64,000 nt of DNA from JALOOB01 sp040766655. GTDB lineage: Bacteria; Chloroflexota; Anaerolineae; CG2-30-64-16. Location of the stretch: assembly GCA_040766655.1 (NCBI GenBank), contig JAXGQB010000012.1, positions 62,001 through 126,000 of the forward strand, given 5' to 3'. Each line of letters opens with the position of its first letter. Positions within the stretch are counted from its first letter, which is position 1. Of this stretch, positions 14,860 to 23,597 are shown in pieces. Made by a program: the position numbers and the translations under genes. The notes beneath the pieces are model-generated. The model searched no databases. It saw nothing but the letters and a program-made list of their open reading frames with translations, and was not told the origin of the DNA.

Positions 14860-17012
14860 GGCGACAGGATGATCCGCGCGTCCACCGCGACCGCGCCCTG
14901 CCCCTCCGGCAGCACCAGCAGCGGGTTGATGTCCAGCTCAGCGATCTCCTCGTGCCCGGCCGCCAGGTGGCTGATGCGGACGATGGCATCGACCAGTGCA
15001 GCCCGATCCGCGGGCGCCGCGCCGCGCAGGCCGGCCAGCAGCTTCGCGGAGCGTACGTCGTCGATCAACTCCTCCGCATCCGCCCGCGTCAGCGGCGCCA
15101 GCCGGAAGCTGACGTCTGCCAGCGCCTCAACGTAGACGCCGCCCAGGCCGAACATGACCAGGGGGCCGAACGTCGGGTCGCGCTTGACCCCGACGATGAC
15201 CTCGTGGCCGCCCCGCACCATCTCCTGCACCTGGACCCCGCGCACGCGCGCGCCGGGATGGGCCGACTTGGCGCGCGCCAGAATCGTGTCGAACGAGTCG
15301 CGCACTCCCCGTGCGTCTTCCACCCCCACGACGACCCCGCCGATGTCCGACTTGTGCAGGATGTCCGGGCTGATGATCTTCAGCACGACCGGATAGCCGA
15401 TATGCTCCGCGAAGGCCACGGCATCCTCGGGCGAGGTCGCCAGTGTCTCCTGAGGCGTGCGAACGCCGTACGCTTCGAGAAGCGGCCGGGAGTCGGCCGC
15501 ATCCAGGGCCGTCTTGCCGCTGGTCCGGGCCAGGAGCAGCGCATCCTGCGTCTGCCGCCTGCCCTTCGCGGCCGCAATGCGCGCTATGTCGTCCGGCGCG
15601 CCCTCGACAGGCCGCCTTGCAGCCCGCGCGACGATCTGCTGCTGGCGCCACATCGCAGCGAGCGTCCGCACCGCGTCCTCCGGGAAGGTGTAGGCCGGCA
15701 GTTGCAGCCGATGAGCGGCAGAGGTCGCCTCCTTGACGCTGATGTCGCCGAACAGGCATGCGACGACCGGCTTGCGCGGCTCCGCCTGTGCGGCAGCGGC
15801 CGCGGCGAACGCCTCCACGACGGCCACGGGCTTCACCAGAATCTGGGGCACCAGCACCGCAAGAACCGCATCACAGCCCGGGTCGGCCAGCGCGGCATCC
15901 ATCGCGATGCGGAAGGTATGCTCGTCCGCGCCGCCCAGGAGGTCGACCGGGCCTGCGAGTTGCGCATCGGGCGCAAGCTGCGGACGCAGCACAGCTTGCG
16001 TCTCTGCAGACGTCCGTGCCAAAGCCAGCCCCGCCTCTTCGAGCACGTCCGCGGCCACGGCCGCGGGGCCGCCGCTGTTGGTCACGATCGCGACGCGTTT
16101 GCCCGCGGGCAGGGGCTGGTAGGACAGGGCCAGTGCCACGTCGAAGAGCTCCTGGACGCTGCCGACCTCCTGTGCGCCCGCGGCACGAACCGCCGCGCTG
16201 AACGCGGTGTGCGCGCCGGCCAACGCGCCCGTATGCGAAGCAGTAGCGGCCTGACCGCTGTTCGTTCGTCCGGTCTTCAGCGCCAGCACGGGCTTGACCG
16301 CAGCTGCCTCGCGCAGCGCATCGACGAACGCGGGCCCGCCCTTGACGTCTTCCATGTAAAGCGCGATGACCTTCGTGCTCTCGTCGGCCGCGAGGAACGG
16401 GATGACGTCGGTCTCGTTAACGTCGGCCTCGTTGCCCACGCTCAGCAGGCGGCTGAACCCGATGCCGTGGCCGATCGTCCAGTCGATCACCCCGCCGCAC
16501 AGTGCGCCCGATTGCGACAGGAACCCGATGCCGCCCTGGGGCGGCATCCCGCGCACGAAGGTCGTGTTGAGGGGCGTGTGCGTGTCGATTACGCCGATGC
16601 AGTTGGGCCCCATGACGCGCATGCCATAGTGCTGCGCGGTCTCCACCATCGCCTTCTCACGCGCAATGCCCTCCGCACCCACCTCGCGGAACCCGCCGGA
16701 GATCACGACCGCGGCCTTGACCCCGCGCTGCCCACACGCCTCGATCGCGGCCACGACTGCGCCCGCAGGAATGATCAGCACGGCCAGCTCGACCGGATCG
16801 GGCACGGACGCGATGTCGGGGTAGCACTTCAGCCCGAAGATCTCGTCGGCCTTCGGGTTGACGGGATAGATCGGCCCGGGATAGCCGCCCACGGGGTCCA
16901 GCAAGTTGCGCATGACGCCGTAGCTCAGCTTCGAGGGGTCGCGGCTCGCACCGATCACCGCCACCCCGTTCGGGGTGAAGAAGGGCTGCAGGGAACTCGA
17001 TCGCTCATTCAT
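14856..17012 (-). CDS. acetate-CoA ligase (ADP-forming), fused alpha and beta parts
   Basis: 718 residues. This enzyme converts acyl-CoA, ADP and phosphate to acid, CoA and ATP, a common ATP-yielding last step in anaerobes. Order: CoA-binding domain (~1-145, VAVIGASRDPSKLSYGVMRN), two succinyl-CoA-ligase-like domains (~150-460, with GNEADVNETD and TNSGGPA), and a C-terminal ATP-grasp domain (~485-718, VVLKIISPDILHKSDIGGVV). The catalytic His is expected in the LHKSDIGG region or the alpha part. I choose ATG 17012 (GGAG 9 nt upstream) over 17027, which has no ribosome binding site. The Crp/Fnr gene overlaps its end. Confidence 0.9.
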   Translation of the reverse strand: MNERSSSLQPFFTPNGVAVIGASRDPSKLSYGVMRNLLDPVGGYPGPIYPVNPKADEIFGLKCYPDIASVPDPVELAVLIIPAGAVVAAIEACGQRGVKAAVVISGGFREVGAEGIAREKAMVETAQHYGMRVMGPNCIGVIDTHTPLNTTFVRGMPPQGGIGFLSQSGALCGGVIDWTIGHGIGFSRLLSVGNEADVNETDVIPFLAADESTKVIALYMEDVKGGPAFVDALREAAAVKPVLALKTGRTNSGQAATASHTGALAGAHTAFSAAVRAAGAQEVGSVQELFDVALALSYQPLPAGKRVAIVTNSGGPAAVAADVLEEAGLALARTSAETQAVLRPQLAPDAQLAGPVDLLGGADEHTFRIAMDAALADPGCDAVLAVLVPQILVKPVAVVEAFAAAAAAQAEPRKPVVACLFGDISVKEATSAAHRLQLPAYTFPEDAVRTLAAMWRQQQIVARAARRPVEGAPDDIARIAAAKGRRQTQDALLLARTSGKTALDAADSRPLLEAYGVRTPQETLATSPEDAVAFAEHIGYPVVLKIISPDILHKSDIGGVVVGVEDARGVRDSFDTILARAKSAHPGARVRGVQVQEMVRGGHEVIVGVKRDPTFGPLVMFGLGGVYVEALADVSFRLAPLTRADAEELIDDVRSAKLLAGLRGAAPADRAALVDAIVRISHLAAGHEEIAELDINPLLVLPEGQGAVAVDARIILSP

Positions 17013-17075
17013 GTCTGTCCGCTCCATTGCGTCTTATGCCAACCGAAGATTGGCACGACCTCCGAGGTCACTGTC

Positions 17076-17825
17076 TCAGTATCCCAACACCTGTCGCGCC
17101 AGGTCGGGCACGTCGGTGACGATCGCGTCGACGCCCAAATCGGCGAGCCGGCGCATCTCCTCGGGCTCGTTGACCGTCCACACGCGCACCGGCAGGCCGC
17201 GGCGCCGGGCCTGGGCCACGTACTCCTCGGTCACCATGACCGATTCCGGGTGCAGCGCCCCGGCCTTGCTCCAACGGAACATCAGGCCCGACTTCATCCA
17301 CCCGGGGCTGTCCACTGCCAGGAGCAGCGCGTGCTCGATCTGGGGGCCGGTCAGCCTGGATCGCCGCAGGGCGAAGGGGTTGAACGAGCTGATCACGACC
17401 TGGTCGGCCATCCCGTGACCGAGCACTTTCTTAGCCACGTCCTGGCCCAGCCCGTCATCGCTGGCGCGCACCGACTTAAGTTCGATGTTGACCAGCAGCT
17501 TGTCCTTGAGCAGGTCGAGCACCTCGTCGAGCGTGGGAATGCGCGTGCCCGCGAACTCGGGGCCGAAATGCAGGCCCGCGTCGAGCTCGCGCAGCTCGGC
17601 CAGGGTGTGTGCCGAGACGCGGCCCGTGCCGTTCGATGTGTTCTCGAGGCTGAAATCGTGGAAGATGACGAGTTGGCCGTCCGAGCTGTACTGCACGTCG
17701 AACTCGACCCCGTCGGCCTTGAGGCGCACCGCAGCCTCGAACGCGGGCAGGGTGTTCTCCGGCGCGGCACGCTTCGCGCCGCGGTGTGCGAAGATGAGCG
17801 TGCGATCCTTGGCGACTTGCTTCAT
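17076..17825 (-). CDS. glycerophosphodiester phosphodiesterase
   Basis: 249 residues of the GDPD TIM-barrel family, which split glycerophosphodiesters to glycerol-3-phosphate and an alcohol. Key residues are in place: H14-R-G with PENT at ~21-24, the metal pair E-F-D at ~41-43, HD at ~56, E-L-K at ~115 and W-T-V-N near 201. No signal peptide, so cytoplasmic like UgpQ. GAGG lies 5 nt before the ATG. It is 24 bp downstream of the Mrr-like gene and 63 bp upstream of the acetate-CoA ligase gene, all minus strand. Confidence 0.92.
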   Translation of the reverse strand: MKQVAKDRTLIFAHRGAKRAAPENTLPAFEAAVRLKADGVEFDVQYSSDGQLVIFHDFSLENTSNGTGRVSAHTLAELRELDAGLHFGPEFAGTRIPTLDEVLDLLKDKLLVNIELKSVRASDDGLGQDVAKKVLGHGMADQVVISSFNPFALRRSRLTGPQIEHALLLAVDSPGWMKSGLMFRWSKAGALHPESVMVTEEYVAQARRRGLPVRVWTVNEPEEMRRLADLGVDAIVTDVPDLARQVLGY

Positions 17826-17849
17826 AATGACCTCGCTGTCGATGATGAT

Positions 17850-18611
17850 TTATCGGGCCCTGCGGGCCAATTCGACCAGTCTCTGGCCGTCCCACAGTTC
17901 TATCGGCTTGCCCGCGCCCCACTCGCGCGCCTGCCGGGAGATCGCGCCCGTCGTGGCGATCCAGGCGCGATCCGCGCGTTCGTGAATGAGCGCCCCGTAC
18001 ATCTCCCGCACGACGCGTTCGCCCACCGTGCCGCGGTACCGCTTGCACTGCACCAGGCCGGTGACCACAGGCGGCCGCGAGACCTCCAGGTCGATCCCGT
18101 GATCGCCGCTGACGGGCGTGTTGCGCACGCGGTAGCCGTTCAGCTCGAACAGCATGCCCACCCACACCTCGAACTCCGCGGGCTCCAACGCGAGCATCTG
18201 GGCCAGCGTCTGAACACGGCCAAAGCGCCGGCGCAGCGCGGACCGGCCTGCATCGCGCTGGGCGAGGAAGACGGGCGCCGCGAGCACGAGCATGTGCAGC
18301 CCCGCAACGAGCGCGGGAAGCCACACAGGCAGCCAGCCCGACCCCAGGCCCTGCCCGATGCGGAGACTGATGACCGCGGGCCAGACGAGAAGCCAGAGCG
18401 CGGCGCCGATCAGCCAGGCCCAGGGCGTCTCGCCCGGCGCCACCATGGCTGCGGCGGGCGCTTCGCGTCCCTGCAGCAGCACCGGCACCCCGCGGCGCTC
18501 CAGGCGCGCGCGTTCACGGCTTACTTCTTCGGGTGAAGGCATCCAGTCCGGTTCGCCGAAGGTCTGACCGTCGTCGAGCGGCAACAGAGACGCCTGGAAT
18601 TCCAGGATCAA
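17850..18611 (-). CDS. membrane-anchored Mrr-type restriction endonuclease-like protein
   Basis: About 253 residues. Two hydrophobic segments (~70-92 and 98-118) anchor a C-terminal Mrr-type PD-(D/E)xK nuclease domain (~145-253). Catalytic pattern: GDHGIDLEV, then GLVQCKRY, giving D and the Q-x-K triad. I favour the TTG at 18611 because GAGGAG lies 8 nt upstream; an in-frame TTG at 18629 would place that site inside the gene. Membrane-linked Mrr proteins of this type are widespread, with unproven roles in DNA quality control or defence. It lies 19 bp after the glycosyltransferase gene. Confidence 0.78.
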   Translation of the reverse strand: MILEFQASLLPLDDGQTFGEPDWMPSPEEVSRERARLERRGVPVLLQGREAPAAAMVAPGETPWAWLIGAALWLLVWPAVISLRIGQGLGSGWLPVWLPALVAGLHMLVLAAPVFLAQRDAGRSALRRRFGRVQTLAQMLALEPAEFEVWVGMLFELNGYRVRNTPVSGDHGIDLEVSRPPVVTGLVQCKRYRGTVGERVVREMYGALIHERADRAWIATTGAISRQAREWGAGKPIELWDGQRLVELARRAR

Positions 18612-18630
18612 GCGATCTTCTCCTCGCAAA

Positions 18631-20343
18631 TCATCGTTCGTAGCGCGTCACGTCGACGCGCGCGAAGCTCGCGCGGTCGACGGCGCGGGCATTCGCGTCG
18701 AGCCAGCCCTGCGCCAGGCCCCGGTCATCCCACATGGGAACCTCCGACGCGATGAACCAGATCGTTCGCGCCGTGCCCAGCCGGCTCGCCAGGTAGGCGT
18801 CGACGCCGCCCTCGGTCATGCCGCCGTTCGTGTAGGGCCCGTCCACGCCGGCCCAGGCCCCATCCTCCGGATCGAGCCGCCCGCTGGCATAGTAGGTGAA
18901 GGTGTACCGGTTGTACGGAATCTGGTACAACAGCGCGTCTCCCGGCTGAAATTGCTCAACGACATGTCGGGCCGCGCCGCGAAAGTCCGCCTTGATGGGC
19001 TCCCGCACCTGCGTGTACGCGCACGACCACAGGTTCAGCGCCACGATGGCCACAGCGACCAACAGCCCCAGGGGCCGAGCGACCCGGCTCAGCGCTATTA
19101 TGCCACAGGCCAGCAAGCCCAGATAGGCGGGCAGGGTCCAGATCAGGTAGCGGTCGGTGAACACCGGCATGCCCAGCGACACGCCGTAGAGCAGGAGCAC
19201 CGGCAGGACGAGCCAGACGCCCAGCAGGAGCACTACCAGGGCCGAACATCTTTCAGAGAGCCCTCCTGAGCGGAGCACAGCGGAGTCGGGGCATCCTGAG
19301 CGGAGCGCAGCGGAGTCGGGGCATCCTGAGCGGAGCGCAGCGGAGTCGGGGCACCCTGAGCGGAGCGCAGCGGAGTCGGGGCATCCTGAGCGGAGCGCAG
19401 CGGAGTCGAAGGACGCCGGCCCATCATCTCCCGAGGGGCCGCCCTGGCCGCTGGCTTTCGGCTGCGCGGCCTCGTCCCTCCTCCCGCCCGAAACCAGCGG
19501 CCACGCGATCAGCCCCGCAGCCAACGCGACCATGTAGGGCGCCAGCGTCAGCGGCGGAGCGCCGAGCACGCCTCGACTGAACCCGCCCGCGAGGATCTCC
19601 ACCATGTCGCCAAGCGGGACGAACGGATGCCCGGTCTCGTAGGTGGACAGCCACACGGCCGGCATCCACCGCAGGAACGGCGCGTAGGGCAGGAGCAGCG
19701 CGGCCCCGTAGATGGCCACCGCCGCCGATTTTCGCCAGAACCGCGCCGGCGTTGGCCGCTCCCAGGGCAGGAGCAGCAGCCAGATCACCTGGACGGGAAT
19801 GATGAGCGCCGCGACGAAGTGCGTGTAGAGCGCGAGGCTGGTCAGGACGTACAGCGCGACCCACGGCGCCGCGTGGCCGGCGCGGCGCGGCCGTGCGATG
19901 GCGGTGACCGCCAGCAGCGACGCGGGGACGAGCGCGGTCAGCAGCCCGTACATCTTGGCCTCGCCGCCATACCAGGTCGCATAGGGCGCAGTGGCCAGCA
20001 GCAGGGCGGCCAGCAGCGTGATAGACGGGCGCGCCGTCAGCCGGCGAAGGATGAGGTAGGTGATGGGCACGGCCAGCGTGCCGGCCAGGGCTGCGGGCAG
20101 CCGCAGGCTGAACTCGCTGTGGCCGGCCACGGCCAGCCAGGGGCGCAGAAGCAGGAAGTAGAGCGGGCCGTTCTGGCCGGGCAGGCGGAACATGTCGAGC
20201 AACTGCGGCAGCGGTCGGGTGGCGAAGAGCAGCGCGTCCACCTCGTCGCGCCACAGGCTCTGCGACAGCAGCGTTCCCGCGCGCAGTGCGAAGGCGAGCA
20301 GGATGATGGCGAGGATCGCGAGCCGGGACGCGCGCGCAGCCAT
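18631..20343 (-). CDS. GT39-type membrane glycosyltransferase carrying a 10-residue repeat array
   Basis: 570 residues, with about ten membrane segments and the ArnT/PMT-like N-terminus: after the first segment comes SQSLWRDEVDALL, whose D-E pair is the usual catalytic motif of lipid-linked sugar transferases. It likely moves a sugar from a polyprenyl phosphate to a lipid or protein outside the membrane. Between membrane segments (about residues 312-362) the protein contains five copies of a PDSAALRSGC unit encoded by a 30-bp tandem repeat, flanked by low-complexity sequence. The normal fold resumes after it (VVLLLGVWLVLPVLLLYGVS). It starts 6 bp after the previous gene, so the two are co-transcribed. 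Confidence 0.85.
   Translation of the reverse strand: MAARASRLAILAIILLAFALRAGTLLSQSLWRDEVDALLFATRPLPQLLDMFRLPGQNGPLYFLLLRPWLAVAGHSEFSLRLPAALAGTLAVPITYLILRRLTARPSITLLAALLLATAPYATWYGGEAKMYGLLTALVPASLLAVTAIARPRRAGHAAPWVALYVLTSLALYTHFVAALIIPVQVIWLLLLPWERPTPARFWRKSAAVAIYGAALLLPYAPFLRWMPAVWLSTYETGHPFVPLGDMVEILAGGFSRGVLGAPPLTLAPYMVALAAGLIAWPLVSGGRRDEAAQPKASGQGGPSGDDGPASFDSAALRSGCPDSAALRSGCPDSAALRSGCPDSAALRSGCPDSAVLRSGGLSERCSALVVLLLGVWLVLPVLLLYGVSLGMPVFTDRYLIWTLPAYLGLLACGIIALSRVARPLGLLVAVAIVALNLWSCAYTQVREPIKADFRGAARHVVEQFQPGDALLYQIPYNRYTFTYYASGRLDPEDGAWAGVDGPYTNGGMTEGGVDAYLASRLGTARTIWFIASEVPMWDDRGLAQGWLDANARAVDRASFARVDVTRYER
19265..19412. repeat. five tandem 30-bp repeats inside the glycosyltransferase gene
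   Basis: The plus-strand unit CCTGAGCGGAGCGCAGCGGA plus GTCGGGGCAT starts at 19265, 19295, 19325, 19355 and 19385. Copies differ by one or two bases; the last ends GTCGAAGG. The unit length is a multiple of three, so the gene stays in frame. The word CCTGAGCGGAGCGCAGCGGAG resembles a short dispersed palindromic repeat found between genes in many bacteria. Confidence 0.9.
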
Positions 20344-20349
20344 GCGGCG

Positions 20350-20856
20350 CTAGGCCCCTTTGTTGCGCCGCGAAAGCAGGAAGATCGCGACCGCACCCCC
20401 GATCAGCAGCGCTGCACCGCAGAAATACCAGAGGGTGTTCAGGAATGCCACCGCCGCGCGCAGCCCGCGATCCTCCTGGGGTGCCGGGGTGGCGGCCCGC
20501 TCGGGCTCGCTGCCGCCGTCCGACACGTTGGGCTGAGCGAGGGGCAACTCCTTGATGTCGTCCGGGTTGACGATGGTGGGCGCGGGCAGGAAGCCTGCAA
20601 CCGTCGGCGTGGCGACGATCTGCACCGGCAAGGGGACCGAGGTCGGAGCCTCCAACGTGGGCGGTGCCGGGGGCGGCACGATCGGCGTTGCGGCTGGCGC
20701 GACGGGTGCGACCGGCGACCGGACGGGGGTGGAGACCAGCGGCGACGTCTGGGGCGCCGGCTGCGCAACCGCACCGCTCGCGAGCGCGAGCGTCAACGTG
20801 CCCGCGAGCACGACCACGGCGCAGATCAGCAGGGCGGAACGAACCTGGTTTCGCAA
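20350..20856 (-). CDS. secreted protein with C-terminal membrane anchor
   Basis: 168 residues. N-terminal signal peptide (~3-28, ALLICAVVVLAGTLTLALAS, cut near AVAQP), a Pro/Thr/Val-rich linker of ~90 residues, and a C-terminal membrane segment (TLWYFCGAALLIGGAVAIFL) followed by SRRNKG, typical of a cell-surface protein held by its end. The start is a TTG at 20856 with AGAGGT ~10 nt upstream; upstream codons would lie at or before the promoter. It is the first gene of the operon leading into the glycosyltransferase, and its Thr-rich linker could be a glycosylation substrate (inference). Confidence 0.65.
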   Translation of the reverse strand: MRNQVRSALLICAVVVLAGTLTLALASGAVAQPAPQTSPLVSTPVRSPVAPVAPAATPIVPPPAPPTLEAPTSVPLPVQIVATPTVAGFLPAPTIVNPDDIKELPLAQPNVSDGGSEPERAATPAPQEDRGLRAAVAFLNTLWYFCGAALLIGGAVAIFLLSRRNKGA

Positions 20857-20895
20857 TGCGAACTCGACCTCTTGTGCAACAGGATTCCGGCCGCG

Positions 20896-20925
20896 ATTAT
20901 AGCACGGTGCGCCGCGGGGCGGCAA
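20896..20925 (-). promoter_or_regulatory. promoter of the surface-protein/glycosyltransferase operon
   Basis: The minus strand has TTGCCG (20920-20925), an 18-nt spacer and TATAAT (20896-20901), with TGC just before the -10 (extended form TGCTATAAT). It lies ~40 nt before the TTG start at 20856. Confidence 0.65.
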
Positions 20926-21014
20926 TTGTCTTTGGTGCGTGGATGCTGCGCCAGACGGCGTTGGCACGGCCGGCCAACATTAACTGACGAGCGGCGGCGC
21001 CGGCCATTTGACTG

Positions 21015-21023
21015 TGCTATAAT
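21015..21023 (+). promoter_or_regulatory. extended -10 promoter of the WD40 gene
   Basis: TGCTATAAT on the plus strand, identical to the divergent promoter ~115 bp away on the other strand. The leader to the ATG at 21077 would be ~47 nt and contains GTGGAGG ahead of the start codon. A -35 at the expected distance is not convincing. Confidence 0.6.
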
Positions 21024-21076
21024 AGCGGCTGTCACACCGCCGTCATCCAGACCGCACCTCTCCGTGGAGGTCCATC

Positions 21077-22441
21077 ATGACGCAAACCCCTACCCCCGAA
21101 TCCAGGCCCGGCCTGCGGCCCGAGGTGATCGCTGCGCTCATCACCGCGATCGGCGGCGTCATCGTCGCCGCCATCACGATCCTGCCCGACTTGATCGAGA
21201 AATCGCGGCTGCCGACGCCAACGCCTACCGTGGTCGTCGCAGATCAGGCAAGCGCGACCGCCATGCCGATCGCGGCCCTGCCCGCGGCGGGTTCGACCGC
21301 ACCACAAACTGCGCCCGAGGCGATCGCGACGGGCGAGGTGGCGACCCGTGCCAGCGCGCCGGCCCCCGCAGCCACGGACACGCAGCCGCCCGCTGCGCTC
21401 CCGTCGCCCACACTCACTCCGACGCAGGTCGCGGCCACCCGCACGCCGACGGCCGTGCCGCCGACCGCCGCGCCGATCCAGCCCATCACGGCCGCCAACG
21501 CGGCGTCCCTGGTCGGAACGCTGGTCATCCAGCCCTTCGGTGGCCCCAGCGACATCGTCGCCATGCCGGATGGCCGGCGCCTGATCGTCGGGACGGCTTT
21601 CAAGGTCCTCGTGTACGATCTCGCGCAACCTGACAAGCCGCTCTTCGAGATGGGGGAGGCGGGCAAATCAGTCGCTTGCCTCGCGCTCGATACGGGGGGC
21701 GCCCTGCTCGCGACCGGCGGATCCAGCTTCGACGGCGCGATCCGCCTGTGGGACATGGCCGCGGGCGGCATCCCGCGCAATACGATCCCGGCCCACACCG
21801 AGAACATCTTCGACGTTGCCTACAATCCCACCGGCGACCTGCTGGCGTCCGCCAGCCGGGACAAATCGCTGCGTGTGTGGGACGTGGCCAGCGGCAAGCA
21901 GGTCTTTCAATCGATGGCCCACAAGAACTGGGTGCATTCGGTCGCCTTCTCGCCTGACGGCGCGACGCTGCTGTCGGGCGGAGGAGACGCCACGATCCGG
22001 GTGTGGGATGTGGCGGAATGGCAGGAGATCCGACAGCTGCCGGCCCACGAGATCACAGTGGACGCCATCGCGTTCAGTTCATCGCAGCCGCTCATGGCCT
22101 CGGCCGGCCAATACGACCCCGCGGTGCAGCTATGGAGCACCGAGAGATGGGAGCCCGTCCTGGTGCTGCGCGGGCACGAGAAGGTGGCGGGCTATGGCGT
22201 CTTCAGCCTGGCAATGAGCCCGGACGGCACTCTGCTTGCATCCGGGGGCGGCGACTACACGATCCGCGTGTGGGACATCGCCGCGGGTTCACCCACCTTT
22301 GGCACGGCCCTCGCCGTGCTCGAAGGACACTCCGATTGGCCCGACAGCCTGCTCTTCACGCGCGACGGGTCCACCCTGATCTCGGCCAGCGAGCGCGACG
22401 GGACGATCCGTCTCTGGAAGGTCCCGCCGGCGGGAGGATAA
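21077..22441 (+). CDS. membrane-anchored WD40 repeat protein
   Basis: 454 residues: a short cytoplasmic N-terminus, one membrane segment (~16-40, AALITAIGGVIVAAITIL), a Pro/Thr/Ala-rich linker to ~145, then a WD40 propeller of six to seven blades. Blade ends are easy to see: GAIRLWDMAAG, KSLRVWDVASG, ATIRVWDVAEW, PAVQLWSTERW, YTIRVWDIAAG and GTIRLWKVPPA, each with an upstream GH or SPDG motif. Orientation puts the propeller outside the membrane, probably as a scaffold for protein contacts. GGAGG lies 8 nt before the ATG. It is divergent from the surface-protein operon. Confidence 0.9.
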   Translation: MTQTPTPESRPGLRPEVIAALITAIGGVIVAAITILPDLIEKSRLPTPTPTVVVADQASATAMPIAALPAAGSTAPQTAPEAIATGEVATRASAPAPAATDTQPPAALPSPTLTPTQVAATRTPTAVPPTAAPIQPITAANAASLVGTLVIQPFGGPSDIVAMPDGRRLIVGTAFKVLVYDLAQPDKPLFEMGEAGKSVACLALDTGGALLATGGSSFDGAIRLWDMAAGGIPRNTIPAHTENIFDVAYNPTGDLLASASRDKSLRVWDVASGKQVFQSMAHKNWVHSVAFSPDGATLLSGGGDATIRVWDVAEWQEIRQLPAHEITVDAIAFSSSQPLMASAGQYDPAVQLWSTERWEPVLVLRGHEKVAGYGVFSLAMSPDGTLLASGGGDYTIRVWDIAAGSPTFGTALAVLEGHSDWPDSLLFTRDGSTLISASERDGTIRLWKVPPAGG

Positions 22442-22465
22442 CAGCAGCCCGCCGCGTCGCGGCCG

Positions 22466-23401
22466 TCACGCCGCTGTGCGACCCGCGCCGTTCCAGTACA
22501 GGAAAGCGATCGCGCCGATCAGCAGCGCCGCGCCCAGGACGCCCAGCGTGCCGAGCCGCTCGCCGAAGAAAAGGACCGCGAGCAGCGTCCCGGTCAGGGG
22601 CTCCAACAGGCTCGCGATCGCCGCCTCAGACGCGGTGGTGTGCTGCACCCCATGATAGAAGAAGGCATAGCCCAGCGCGGTCGGCGCGAGGCCCAGGTAG
22701 AGGAACAGCGCCCAGACCGGCAGCGGGTAATTGAGTGACACGCCGGTCGTGGCCGCCATGAGGGCCAGGAGCAGCCCTGCACCGATGCCGACCGCGATGG
22801 TAACGGACCACAGAGGATGATAACGATAGGCCAGCCGGCGGCTGGCCAGGATGAACGTGGCGAAGCAGGTCGCCGCACCAAGCGCGAAGAGGATGCCGCG
22901 CAGGGCCGCCGCACCCTGCAGGCCCGCCTCCACCTGGCCCACCCCGATCAGCAACACCGTGCCGGCCAGCGCAGAGACAAGCGCGATCGCAACGCTGAGC
23001 GTCACCCGCTCGCGCAGCAGGGCGGACGAGGCGAGGCTTACCAGCACCGGCGCGGTGCAGATGGTGACCAGGGTTGCAATGGCAACGCCCAGTTCCGCGA
23101 CGGCAGCGAAGTAACAGGCCTGGGAGATGCCCAGCGTGGCGCCGGAGAGGAGCAGCAAGGCGAGGTCGCGGCGGTGAATCTGCAGGCTGCCCGAGCCTTG
23201 CATGATGCGGTAGGCGGCCAGTAGGATGGGCGCACCCAGGGCGAGCCTCGCTGCGGCAACCGTGATCGGGCTGACACTGGCAAGCGAGTAGATGGTCTTT
23301 GTCACCACGCCCGAGGTGCCCCAAAGAAACGCGGCCAGCAGCACGAAAAGCAGTCCCCGTCGTGCGCTGGTGCGGCTGGCATCGCCATGCGTTGTATTCA
23401 A
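22466..23401 (-). CDS. DMT superfamily (EamA/RhaT) transporter
   Basis: 311 residues with ten predicted membrane segments formed by two EamA repeats (~15-150 and 160-300; FLWGTSGVVTKTIY opens the first, EPLTGTLLAVLFFGE closes the second). Family members export amino acids or other metabolites or take up small solutes; the substrate cannot be told. The start is a TTG at 23401 with AGGAGA ~7 nt upstream. A strong promoter lies ~55 nt ahead. The gene is convergent with the WD40 gene, with only 24 bp between stops and no visible terminator. Confidence 0.88.
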   Translation of the reverse strand: MNTTHGDASRTSARRGLLFVLLAAFLWGTSGVVTKTIYSLASVSPITVAAARLALGAPILLAAYRIMQGSGSLQIHRRDLALLLLSGATLGISQACYFAAVAELGVAIATLVTICTAPVLVSLASSALLRERVTLSVAIALVSALAGTVLLIGVGQVEAGLQGAAALRGILFALGAATCFATFILASRRLAYRYHPLWSVTIAVGIGAGLLLALMAATTGVSLNYPLPVWALFLYLGLAPTALGYAFFYHGVQHTTASEAAIASLLEPLTGTLLAVLFFGERLGTLGVLGAALLIGAIAFLYWNGAGRTAA

Positions 23402-23455
23402 AACGGGTCTCCTCGCGCCGTGATCGGCCGTCCCCCTCGCGGTGGGATGTTCCGC

Positions 23456-23483
23456 ATTGTACCGCCCCTCGGCGTGCTGTCAA
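23456..23483 (-). promoter_or_regulatory. sigma70-type promoter of the DMT transporter
   Basis: The minus strand has a perfect TTGACA (23478-23483), a 16-nt spacer and TACAAT (23456-23461), ~55 nt upstream of the TTG start. Confidence 0.7.
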
Positions 23484-23597
23484 CCGCTTGCGCGCCGCAC
23501 CGGCCGGCCGGCTGGTCAAATCCGGGTTTCTGGGCTAAACTAGCCCCCGCAGCGGGCGCCAGGCCCCCGCACAATCCGCTTCACGGAGCACCGATCC

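Noticed and set aside
14952..18536. A 1194-codon open frame on the plus strand
   Set aside because: It is antisense to acetate-CoA ligase, glycerophosphodiesterase and Mrr-like genes. Such long empty frames arise in GC-rich DNA; the product is Arg/Gly/His-rich with no domain.
19265..19412. The 30-bp array as a CRISPR
   Set aside because: Units are directly contiguous with no spacers and are read in frame within a gene.
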